From Phycisphaerales bacterium (GTDB taxonomy: Bacteria > Planctomycetota > Phycisphaerae > Phycisphaerales > UBA1924): 64,000 nt of DNA. Below are positions 51,748 to 58,913 of this stretch, piece by piece. Every line of letters begins with the position of its first letter. Positions within the stretch are counted from its first letter, which is position 1. Location: contig JANQNW010000009.1 in the NCBI GenBank assembly GCA_028279375.1, forward strand, positions 1-64,000, read 5' to 3'. A model generated the notes under the pieces. That model saw only the letters and a list, made by a program, of their open reading frames with translations. It did not search any database and had not been told where the DNA came from. A program made the translations under genes and the position numbers.

Positions 51748-52731
51748 ATGCGAGAGCATCGGCTTGTCACTGTGACGTTGAATCCCGCCGTCGATCGTGT
51801 CATCGAGGCGCCCGGATTCGCCGTGGGGTCACAGGTCACAGGCCGCATCATCGCGCAGTACCCGACCGGGCGAGGCATCACGATGAGCCGGGCCTTGGCC
51901 GCACTGGGACAGCGATCGATCGCCACGGGATTCGTCGGCCGGGGCGAACTGGGCATGTTCGAGGAGCACCTCGAGCGTATTGCGCGCGGGCGGGCAGTCG
52001 TGCAGTTCCTTGTCGTTCGCGCGAGAACGCGCGACAACATCTCCGTTGTCGATCCCGTCGAGGATTCCGAAACGCACATTCGTGACGCCGGATTCGCAGT
52101 GCAGCCGGATGACGTCCAGCGCATCGAGAGCAAGCTGGCGATGCTCGCCCGACGTGAGACGATCATGTGCTTTGGCGGATCGCTCCCACCGGGCATTGAG
52201 CCCGACCGATTCGCGCACATCGTGTCTCGCTGCTCCTCGCAGGGAGCGCTGGTGGCGCTCGATGTGTCGACAGCCGCACTTGAGGCGGTTCGAGATCAGA
52301 AGATCTGGCTCGTGCGCGTCAACTCCAAACAACTCGCCGGGATCACTGGACAGACTCTGAAGGATGACGATCAGTTCGTTTCGGCCGCTCGCTCGCTGGC
52401 GTCCTCCGGCGGCGGCGCGTTCCAGCACGTGGTGGCGACACGGGGGGCCGACGGCGCCTGCCTCGTCGGGCCCGACGTCACCCTTCTCGGACGCGTCTCC
52501 TGCCACCCCGGCCGTGTTGTCAGCACCGCCGGCTGCGCGGAGTGCTTGGTTGCGGGCCTGGTGGCCTCGACTACAACGGGCAAGGGCTGGACTGAGGCGT
52601 TCAGAGAGGGCCTGGCGGTCGCCACTGCCAATGCCATCGGACGTGAGGCGGGCGAGATCGATGACGAGGATCTCGCGGAGTTCCGCTTCATGGCGATGGT
52701 CGAAGAGCTTGGCGAATCGACGTCCGCATAA
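51748..52731 (+). CDS. PfkB-family (1-phosphofructokinase-like) protein lacking the catalytic Asp
   Basis: A 327-residue ribokinase-fold protein. The N-terminus VTVTLNPAVDRVIEAPGF is that of FruK/LacC-type 1-phosphofructokinases. Two key sites differ: the substrate loop GKGxNVAR reads GRGITMSRALAALG, and the second signature, normally T-x-GAGD, reads STAGCAECLVAGL with Glu265 where the catalytic Asp should be. The rest of the fold looks complete (FGGSLPPGI, NSKQLAGITG). It may be an inactive kinase with a binding or regulatory role, or use Glu as base. The frame is intact with no sign of decay. It is not near fru or lac genes. Confidence 0.8.
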   Translation: MREHRLVTVTLNPAVDRVIEAPGFAVGSQVTGRIIAQYPTGRGITMSRALAALGQRSIATGFVGRGELGMFEEHLERIARGRAVVQFLVVRARTRDNISVVDPVEDSETHIRDAGFAVQPDDVQRIESKLAMLARRETIMCFGGSLPPGIEPDRFAHIVSRCSSQGALVALDVSTAALEAVRDQKIWLVRVNSKQLAGITGQTLKDDDQFVSAARSLASSGGGAFQHVVATRGADGACLVGPDVTLLGRVSCHPGRVVSTAGCAECLVAGLVASTTTGKGWTEAFREGLAVATANAIGREAGEIDDEDLAEFRFMAMVEELGESTSA

Positions 52732-53042
52732 ACGCTCTCCTTCACTGTGCCCCTCGTTATGGGGGTTCTGCAGTCGGCCCATTCCGGGGCGATCACCTTG
52801 AATTCGGCCTCTGGATTGAACGCGAGCCGCCCATTAGTCGTTACAGAATGAGCAGCCGGATCCCAAAGACGCACTTGGCGCCCGATCTCGTGGCGTACGA
52901 CTTTGACCGGGGTATCCTGTGTGTCGAGCGGCAGCCCGTTCCGGATCGAGCGAGGCTGTTGAATGCGGACCGTGGTGGGCGTCGCATTCACCATCTCTCC
53001 ATGAGATGGAGACAATCGGAGATCAGATTCTTGGATCGACAT
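52732..53042 (+). other. Leader region of the 3D-domain gene, with promoter-like box and hairpin
   Basis: About 310 bases with no supported gene. A CCCC/GGGG pairing lies shortly after the PfkB-like stop (52747-52762). TATCCT followed by GTG at 52913-52918 is identical to the box before the glmM-like gene and predicts a transcript start near 52925. CCATCTC and GAGATGG (52991-53009) form a perfect 7-base stem with a 5-base loop. The leader of about 115 bases could be regulatory, but it matches no riboswitch consensus I can recall. Confidence 0.4.
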
Positions 53043-53705
53043 GTGAAGACACAGGTGGTTCGGCGCGGGTTCGTTTTCCGTTCGTACATGGAAGGCATCG
53101 TCTTCCTCGGTTTGGCTGTTGTCAGCGCAACGACGGCGGTCATGGCCAAGGAGGCATCTTCCGCGTCCACGCCGGCGCTTGCAGCGCTGGATGCCCCTGT
53201 GTCGGCGCAGCCGATCGAAATGATCGCCGGCGCGTCCGAGATGGATCTTGTCGCTGACGAAGCCCCGTCTCTCGGCGGCGCCATCGATCCAATCCTCATC
53301 GAGGTCGACGAATCCGATGAGATCAAGGCGCCGGAGACCGACGCCATCCGTTATGTCAACGGTCGTCCCGTGCGTCCCGTGCGCACCGTATGGATGACCG
53401 TCACCGCGTACAGCCCGGATCATCGTTCATGCGGCAAGTTCGCCGACGGCATCACCGCCAGCGGCAAGTCCATCTGGACCAACGGCATGAAGCTTGTCGC
53501 CGCCGATAAGCGCCTCTTCAAGTTCGGCTCGCTTATGAGCGTTCCGGGCTATGACGAGGGCCGCGTTGTGCCGGTGCTCGATCGAGGTGGCGCCATCAAG
53601 GGCGCTCGCCTGGACGTGCTCTATCCGACGCATGAGATCGCTCGCAAGTGGGGGCGTCAGCGCCTGCCCGTGACGATCTGGGAGTATGCGGACGAAGCGT
53701 CCTGA
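53043..53705 (+). CDS. Secreted 3D-domain protein
   Basis: About 220 residues from the GTG at 53043. A membrane or signal segment (SYMEGIVFLGLAVVSATTAV) is followed by a Ser/Ala/Glu-rich spacer and a C-terminal 3D domain (about 135-210): VWMTVTAYSPDHRSCGKFAD, GITASGKSIWTNGMKLVAAD and VPVLDRGGAIKGARLDVLYP. The three Asp residues of the 3D fold are present (FADG, VLDRGG, RLDVLYP). 3D domains occur in cell-wall-active proteins such as YabE and MltA relatives. The start is uncertain: ATG 53001 and ATG 53087 are alternatives; the promoter-like box at 52913 argues against the longest frame. Confidence 0.75.
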   Translation: MKTQVVRRGFVFRSYMEGIVFLGLAVVSATTAVMAKEASSASTPALAALDAPVSAQPIEMIAGASEMDLVADEAPSLGGAIDPILIEVDESDEIKAPETDAIRYVNGRPVRPVRTVWMTVTAYSPDHRSCGKFADGITASGKSIWTNGMKLVAADKRLFKFGSLMSVPGYDEGRVVPVLDRGGAIKGARLDVLYPTHEIARKWGRQRLPVTIWEYADEAS

Positions 53706-53721
53706 GCCTCGGGCTCGTCGC

Positions 53722-54552
53722 TCAGCGCGACTTGTTCTTCCCGACATTCCCGAGTGGCGACATCGATCGCACATCGAAGTTGAATGCGAACTCGACATAG
53801 GGTCCGATGAGCCTGCGCGCCGTGAAGACACTCGGAGCGACCAGGTTCTCATCGACCTCGAGTCTCAGCGTCGCGACGCCGTCGAGTTCCCACACGGAAT
53901 GCGTCGCGCTTGACTGAATGCGGCCTGCGTCACGAGGTGAAGCGATCAGGGTGAACGGCTCGCCGAATGGCAGCCCCGAACCCGGATCGACGGAGCGCCA
54001 TTGCACGATCAACTCGCGCCCGTCACCGGGCTTCGTTGACTCCACGCGCGCAATCCAGCGCACGGGCCCGCGATGCTCCTGGTTTCTCGCGCGCGCCCAC
54101 CGCTTCGCGTCGCCGATGAACCGGCGCTTCTCGCTGTCAGTTCCTCTCGGCTTCTCGTCAAGCTCTGCGAGATAGCTCTGCTTCACGGCGTTGAACATGG
54201 ACTCCGGTGACGCCATCGGCGCCTCCGGCACGGGAGCCGTCTTCTCGGCTGGAGTCGCGACCGGAGCGGTCTTCTGGGGCGACCGCGTGTTCGAGTCTCG
54301 GTTCTGGGTCGCGCGTTCCCGAACTGAAGTCAGCGATTCCCGAAGCGACTGATTCTGGCGCTGCAGGCGCTCGACCTGGCGCTTCGAGGCGGCGAGTTCA
54401 GCCTCGAGCTGACTCAACTGTTCACGAAGCCGCTCATTCTCGCGACGCAGGTCATTGAGGCTCTCGTTCCCCTGCGCAAGCGTGTGGGGGCTGAACAGGA
54501 TCGCAAGTATCAAGACAACCAGGGTCGATCGATTCGAACTGAAGACGCGCAT
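53722..54552 (-). CDS. Secreted coiled-coil protein, function unknown
   Basis: A 276-residue protein. The signal peptide (TLVVLILAILFSPHTLAQG) is followed by a long heptad coiled coil (about 35-85, NDLRRENERLREQLSQLEAE, KRQVERLQRQNQSLRESLTS), a Pro/Thr/Ala-rich linker, and a C-terminal globular domain of about 140 residues with no known family. An AGGAG site precedes the ATG at 54552, which also gives the proper signal. It is probably periplasmic. It is convergent with the 3D-domain gene and divergent from the DUF58 gene. Confidence 0.8.
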   Translation of the reverse strand: MRVFSSNRSTLVVLILAILFSPHTLAQGNESLNDLRRENERLREQLSQLEAELAASKRQVERLQRQNQSLRESLTSVRERATQNRDSNTRSPQKTAPVATPAEKTAPVPEAPMASPESMFNAVKQSYLAELDEKPRGTDSEKRRFIGDAKRWARARNQEHRGPVRWIARVESTKPGDGRELIVQWRSVDPGSGLPFGEPFTLIASPRDAGRIQSSATHSVWELDGVATLRLEVDENLVAPSVFTARRLIGPYVEFAFNFDVRSMSPLGNVGKNKSR

Positions 54553-54602
54553 GGAGCCGCTCCTGATGATTGTCGGCGTCGTCGAGGGTGCGCCGCACGT
54601 CA

Positions 54603-54608
54603 TACACT
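54603..54608 (+). promoter_or_regulatory. Putative -10 box of the DUF58 gene (TACACT)
   Basis: TACACT lies 49 bases before the chosen GTG of the DUF58 gene, leaving a leader with a good AGGAG site. Confidence 0.35.
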
Positions 54609-54657
54609 ATCGCCTCCGGCGCTCGCTGTGAGCGCCATCGCAATGCAGGAGTGCCAC

Positions 54658-55623
54658 GTGCTCGTTTCCGGCGCCAGTGACAGACCACGGACCCTCGAGG
54701 AACTGCTCGGGCCGGATCTGCTTCCGAAGCTCGATCGTCTCGACGTGATGAGCCGGAAGGTCTTCGCCGGCAAGCTGCCCGGAGAGCGGCGCTCAAAGAG
54801 ACGGGGCCAGTCCGTCGAGTTCGAGGACTACATTCAGTACGCGCCGGGCTACGACATCCGCCACATCGACTGGAAGGTCTACGCCCGACTCGATCGTCTC
54901 TTCGTGAAGATCTTCCAGGAAGAAGAGGATCTCGCCCTGCACATCATCGTCGACGCATCCGCAAGCATGGAGGCGGGACGCCCGAACAAGTTGCTCTTCG
55001 CACAGCGCGTCGCGATGGCCCTCGGCTACATCGGGATCGTGAACAACAATCGTGTCGGTCTGTCTGTCTTCGGCGGCTCCGAGATCCGTCGACTCGCCCC
55101 GGCGCGCGGACGTCGCAACGTGCAGCGCCTTGCCTCCTTTGTCCTCGAGTCGATCGAGCCCGCCGCAGGGCCCCCGGGCACCGGCGCCGACTTCAACGAG
55201 GCGCTCCGGGCGCTTGCGATGGCGAGCCGAGGCAAGGGTGTCAACGTCCTCCTGAGCGACTTCCTGATTCGCGACGGCTACGAGGAGGGGCTGAAGTACC
55301 TCGCCGGCGCGCGTGGACATGACACCTACTGCCTGCAGGTGCTCAGCCCGGGAGAGATCGACCCGTCGGCGGAGTACGACGAGTCATTTGCAGGGGGTTT
55401 CTCCGGGGACCTCCGCTTGCTCGATGTCGAGACGGGGAGCGATGCGGAGGTCACCGTCACGGCTGCGCTGATCAAGCGCTACCGGGATCGGCTCGAGTCA
55501 TATTGCGACGCGCTCTCCGTCTTCTGCAAGGCGCGCGAGATGACGCACATGGTCGTCCGCACCGACGATCGGATCGATGAGCTTCTTCTGCGTCACCTGC
55601 GCCGGCGTGGCCTGCTCCGGTGA
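54658..55623 (+). CDS. DUF58 (von Willebrand A-like) protein
   Basis: A 321-residue protein. The DUF58 signature EFEDYIQYAPGYDIRHIDW is at about 60-78, followed by the vWA-like metal site IIVDASASMEAG and a Rossmann-like fold (VGLSVFGGSEIRRL, NVLLSDFLIRDGY). DUF58 proteins usually stand beside MoxR-type AAA ATPases and membrane vWA proteins; no MoxR gene is adjacent here. The GTG at 54658 is preferred because CAGGAG lies 8 bases upstream; ATG 54643 lacks a ribosome site. Stop is separated from the patatin gene stop by one base. Confidence 0.85.
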   Translation: MLVSGASDRPRTLEELLGPDLLPKLDRLDVMSRKVFAGKLPGERRSKRRGQSVEFEDYIQYAPGYDIRHIDWKVYARLDRLFVKIFQEEEDLALHIIVDASASMEAGRPNKLLFAQRVAMALGYIGIVNNNRVGLSVFGGSEIRRLAPARGRRNVQRLASFVLESIEPAAGPPGTGADFNEALRALAMASRGKGVNVLLSDFLIRDGYEEGLKYLAGARGHDTYCLQVLSPGEIDPSAEYDESFAGGFSGDLRLLDVETGSDAEVTVTAALIKRYRDRLESYCDALSVFCKAREMTHMVVRTDDRIDELLLRHLRRRGLLR

Positions 55624-55624
55624 A

Positions 55625-56557
55625 TCAGAATCCCGACGCGTCGATCCACTTGCGGAGTTTGCCCAGCGGAATCGACTCCGCAAATGCGATGATCTCCGGG
55701 ATGTCCTTCACGCTGTCGAGTTTCCACGGCTTTGGCAGCGCTGGATCGAGCCGGAAGAGACGATCGCCCAGGAGGCGCTGGCACTGATACGTCGCCACAC
55801 CCATGACGCCGTCGATCATGATTGACACAAGCTGCTTGCCCCACTGGGCGTACCCCCAGTCATGTGAATACCGACCGACGCCGGCGATGTACCTGTTCGT
55901 TCGTCCCGTCCCGAGTGACAGGAGCACGATGTCATCAAGCGCCGCGTCGCCGGCGCGCGGATCGAGCGCTTCGGCGACCGCAGCCATGGATGGGTTGTTC
56001 GCCACGACTCCGCCATCGATGTACCCCTGGTAGCTCGGGAAGTATGTCGGCGCGGCGCTCGTGCGCAGCGCCACATCCACGATCAACTGGTCCCGATCGG
56101 AGTCGTTGTTCGGGAAGTTGTGAAAGAACTTCGGCTTCCAGTGACGCTGCGCGCCTTCCGGCGGCTTGCCGTCGTGATTGTCGAGATCGAACGTCGGGAT
56201 CAGAACGCGCCGCTTGCGAAGATCGCCAAGCGTGCTGTCCCCGAAGAGCTTGCGGAGCTCCTTGCGCAGGCGCTTGTTGTCGTAGTCGGCCCCGGTCAGG
56301 CCCGCGAGATCGACGAGGTCGTCAAGCCAGGAGTCATCGAAGATGCGAGCCCCGCGTTTCCGGTAGAGATTGATCAACTGATCCGGAGACTTCCCGGCCG
56401 CGAGACCAAGCGCCAGGATGCCGCCTGTGCTCGTCCCCGCGAAGAGATCGATGCGATCAAGAAGGTCAGGCTCATGCTTGAGCAGACGGCGAATTACGAC
56501 GATCTCGACGAGCCCCAGGATGCCGCCGCCATCGAGAGAGAGAATGCGATACGCCAT
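55625..56557 (-). CDS. Patatin-like phospholipase
   Basis: A 310-residue lipid hydrolase. The oxyanion hole ILSLDGGGILGLVEI, the nucleophile elbow FAGTSTGGILALGL with Ser43 and the dyad Asp181 in YIDGGVVANNPSMA are all present. It would cleave acyl chains from phospholipids or related lipids. CapV effectors of CBASS share this fold, but no cyclase or other defence gene is adjacent, so a defence role is unsupported. A GGGAGGC site precedes the ATG at 56557. The protein is soluble with no signal peptide. Confidence 0.9.
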   Translation of the reverse strand: MAYRILSLDGGGILGLVEIVVIRRLLKHEPDLLDRIDLFAGTSTGGILALGLAAGKSPDQLINLYRKRGARIFDDSWLDDLVDLAGLTGADYDNKRLRKELRKLFGDSTLGDLRKRRVLIPTFDLDNHDGKPPEGAQRHWKPKFFHNFPNNDSDRDQLIVDVALRTSAAPTYFPSYQGYIDGGVVANNPSMAAVAEALDPRAGDAALDDIVLLSLGTGRTNRYIAGVGRYSHDWGYAQWGKQLVSIMIDGVMGVATYQCQRLLGDRLFRLDPALPKPWKLDSVKDIPEIIAFAESIPLGKLRKWIDASGF

Positions 56558-56662
56558 GGTCGAGCCTCCCGATGCGCCTTCGCGCAACGGATGAGTCTCG
56601 ATCGATCAACGGGGAATCGCTATCACCTGACAGGGGATATGGCGGCGATTCGCGTGTCCGGC

Positions 56663-57292
56663 TCAGGACGCGGTCTGCTGCAGCTGCTCCAGGAGCGCTT
56701 CGTCGATTCCCAGGAACTCGTGCATGTGCGAGTCATAGGTGCGCGCGTCCTCGTCGCGTGAGAGGTCGAGGCGGAGCTCATTGATGACCTTCGTCCCCTG
56801 GCCGATCCACTCGCGCCACGTCTCAGCGGAGATGTTCTCGTAGATCCACGCCCCGATAGGGCCGCGGAAGGGGGCGGAGGGAAGCTGCGTGCCCATCCGG
56901 CCCGTCCGGATGCAGCGGAAATCACCGTCGCCAGCAGAGGATTCCTGCTGAGCCTCCTTCACCTCTGGCACGGGCGCCCCGAGTGTCTCGAGCAACTCGC
57001 CCATCGCGAGCATCGGCATGCGATCCCCGCGACTGGCCGCCTCGACAAAGCCCGTTGTCAGGACCTCAGAAGCGCGCTCCTTCTCGCCGGCCTCGACGAG
57101 CGCCGCGCCTGCGAGCTGATACGCCTTCGTCATGTCCGGATTGACCTCGTAACAGCGGATGTAGCTGGCCGCCGCGTCAGCATGTCGCCCTGCCTGCGTG
57201 TACGCGCCGCCGAGACTGAAATGGGCCATCTCGTTGTCGGGGTCGGCGTTCGCCATGTTCTCGAACTGGGCGATCCGCTGCTCGATATCCAT
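56663..57292 (-). CDS. TPR protein fused to a YggX-like Fe(2+)-trafficking domain
   Basis: A 209-residue fusion. Residues about 1-115 are tetratricopeptide repeats (NEMAHFSLGGAYTQAGRHAD, YIRCYEVNPDMTKAYQLAGA). Residues about 125-198 match YggX: RCIRTGRMGTQLPSAPFRGP, GAWIYENISAETWREWIGQG and TKVINELRLDLSRDEDARTY. YggX is a small (about 90 residues) protein tied to protection of iron-sulfur clusters from oxidation. The fusion with TPRs suggests a scaffolding role. GAAGGAGAT precedes the ATG, a strong site that fixes the start. It is divergent from pyrD. Confidence 0.85.
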   Translation of the reverse strand: MDIEQRIAQFENMANADPDNEMAHFSLGGAYTQAGRHADAAASYIRCYEVNPDMTKAYQLAGAALVEAGEKERASEVLTTGFVEAASRGDRMPMLAMGELLETLGAPVPEVKEAQQESSAGDGDFRCIRTGRMGTQLPSAPFRGPIGAWIYENISAETWREWIGQGTKVINELRLDLSRDEDARTYDSHMHEFLGIDEALLEQLQQTAS

Positions 57293-57381
57293 ACCTGGTG
57301 ATCTCCTTCGGGTCGTGATCCGGTGGGCATTGTAGGACGACGTCGAAGGCCTATGCGTTGGCCGACCCGCCACGTCTCGTC

Positions 57382-57387
57382 TACCCT
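57382..57387 (+). promoter_or_regulatory. Putative -10 box of pyrD (TACCCT)
   Basis: TACCCT ends eight bases before the GTG start at 57396, again without a ribosome site in the gap. Weak match on its own; supported mainly by the recurring pattern. Confidence 0.3.
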
Positions 57388-57395
57388 TCCCGCCA

Positions 57396-58370
57396 GTGCC
57401 CCGCTCATCCATCCACGACGACGCCCTCCAGGTCGATCTCGCCGGTGTGGCGTTGCGAAACCCCGTGATGCTCGCCGCTGGGACCGCCGGCTACGGCGAC
57501 GAGATGGGCGACGCGCTGAACCTCTCGCAGCTTGGCGCCGTCGTGACGAAGTCGATCACGCGCGAGGCGCGCGATGGCAACGAGACCTGGCGGATCATCG
57601 AGTCGAGGCGAGCGATGCTCAATGCGATCGGGCTCGCCAACGTCGGCGCCGAGGCGTTCGAGCGAGATCACATTCCGCGACTGGAGCAATCGGGAGCCTC
57701 GCTCATCGGATCCGTCGCCGGGAGTTCGATCCAGGAATACGTCGAAGTCGGCGCCATGATGGATCGCCATCACGGCATCCGCGCCGTCGAGCTCAACGTC
57801 TCCTGTCCGAACGTCCACGACGGCGCGAGCTTTGGCGAATCACCGGGGCTTCTCGCAGAGCTCATTTCGGAGGTCGCGCAGGCAGTTTCCTCGAAGCCGC
57901 TCTTCGTGAAGCTGCCTCCGCTCATCACAGGTCTCACCGGAAGCGGCATCGTGGATGTCGCCAGGGCGAGCGTCGATGCGGGCGCGAACGGTCTGACGGT
58001 CGGCAACACTTACCCCGCGATGGCAATTGACGTCGAGACCAAAGCCCCGCGTCTCAGCAATGTCACAGGCGGTCTCAGCGGTCCGGCGATCCACCCGGTC
58101 ACGCTTCGTCTTGTGCATCTCGTCTATCGAGAAGTCGCCAGGGACGCCGGAGTGCCAATCATCGGCGCGGGCGGCGTCATGAACTGGGAGGACGCGGCAG
58201 AGTTCATGCTCGCTGGAGCCAGCGCCATCGAGATGGGCACGGCGCTCTTCGTCGATCCGCGCTCGCCCCTCCGCGTCATCGATGGTCTGTCGAAGTGGGT
58301 CAGGCGGCAGCGCGTCTCAAGCGTGCGTGAACTCGTCGGCGCCGTGCGCCTGAGTGGAACCGCAGGATGA
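57396..58370 (+). CDS. pyrD: Dihydroorotate dehydrogenase, class 1B-like
   Basis: Oxidises dihydroorotate to orotate in pyrimidine synthesis using FMN. The 324 residues show LAGVALRNPVMLAAGTAGYG, LGAVVTKSITREARDGN, the catalytic ELNVSCPNV with Cys137, which marks class 1 enzymes, and IIGAGGVMNWEDAAEFMLAG with GTALFVDP for FMN phosphate binding. Class 1B enzymes need a PyrK iron-sulfur subunit, which is not adjacent. The GTG start fits the conserved N-terminus. Its stop overlaps the next gene as ATGA. Confidence 0.94.
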   Translation: MPRSSIHDDALQVDLAGVALRNPVMLAAGTAGYGDEMGDALNLSQLGAVVTKSITREARDGNETWRIIESRRAMLNAIGLANVGAEAFERDHIPRLEQSGASLIGSVAGSSIQEYVEVGAMMDRHHGIRAVELNVSCPNVHDGASFGESPGLLAELISEVAQAVSSKPLFVKLPPLITGLTGSGIVDVARASVDAGANGLTVGNTYPAMAIDVETKAPRLSNVTGGLSGPAIHPVTLRLVHLVYREVARDAGVPIIGAGGVMNWEDAAEFMLAGASAIEMGTALFVDPRSPLRVIDGLSKWVRRQRVSSVRELVGAVRLSGTAG

Positions 58371-58762
58371 CTGAGGGAGATCGCGAGCGATTCGACGCGC
58401 TGCTCGAGGGTGTGATCGACGAACTGCCGGATCACCTGCGCGCACTTCTCGACGAGGCGCCTCTGATCGTCGATGACGAGCCGGGGCCTGGGCTGGCCGC
58501 CGAACTCGGGCTGGAGCCGGGCGAGATCATCTGCGGCCTTCACAGCGGCATCCCTCTCAACGAGCGTTCCGTGGAACAGCCGCCGGATCTGCCGATGCAG
58601 ATCCACCTTTTCCGTCGCGGCATCCTCGAACTCGTCGGGGGTTTCGATGGCCCGGATGGCGAGATCGGGCTGCTTGAGGAGATCCGGATCACGCTCCTGC
58701 ATGAGATCGGCCATCATTTCGGACTCGACGAGGACGATCTGGCGGATCTGGGGTACGACTAG
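58367..58762 (+). CDS. Small zincin-type metallopeptidase family protein
   Basis: A 131-residue protein of the bacterial family with a minimal zincin fold: LLHEIGHHFGLDEDDL, where HEIGHHFGLDE (His112 to Glu122) provides the zinc ligands and catalytic Glu. The N-terminal region (LLEGVIDELPDHLRALLDEA, LFRRGILELVG) is typical. Physiological substrate is unknown. The ATG overlaps the pyrD stop by four bases, so they are co-translated. Confidence 0.9.
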   Translation: MTEGDRERFDALLEGVIDELPDHLRALLDEAPLIVDDEPGPGLAAELGLEPGEIICGLHSGIPLNERSVEQPPDLPMQIHLFRRGILELVGGFDGPDGEIGLLEEIRITLLHEIGHHFGLDEDDLADLGYD

Positions 58763-58913
58763 CCCTACGCAACAGCAAGGGTGCAAATCCGTACAAAACA
58801 CCAGTCAGAGCCACGAGAGCTTCGATGGGGATTGTCCAGGCCTACCATCCGGTCGTCCGGCGGCGGCTCATCGCATGCCGCGCCCGACAGACTGCTCAAA
58901 GGAGTGTCACGCA

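Noticed and set aside
52371-53423. Minus-strand open frame over the PfkB-like and 3D-domain genes
   Set aside because: It spans parts of two supported plus-strand genes and their leader, with no recognisable content.
55625-56557. CBASS-type phospholipase effector (CapV)
   Set aside because: The fold fits, but no CD-NTase, ubiquitin-like or sensor gene is adjacent, so a defence role is unsupported.
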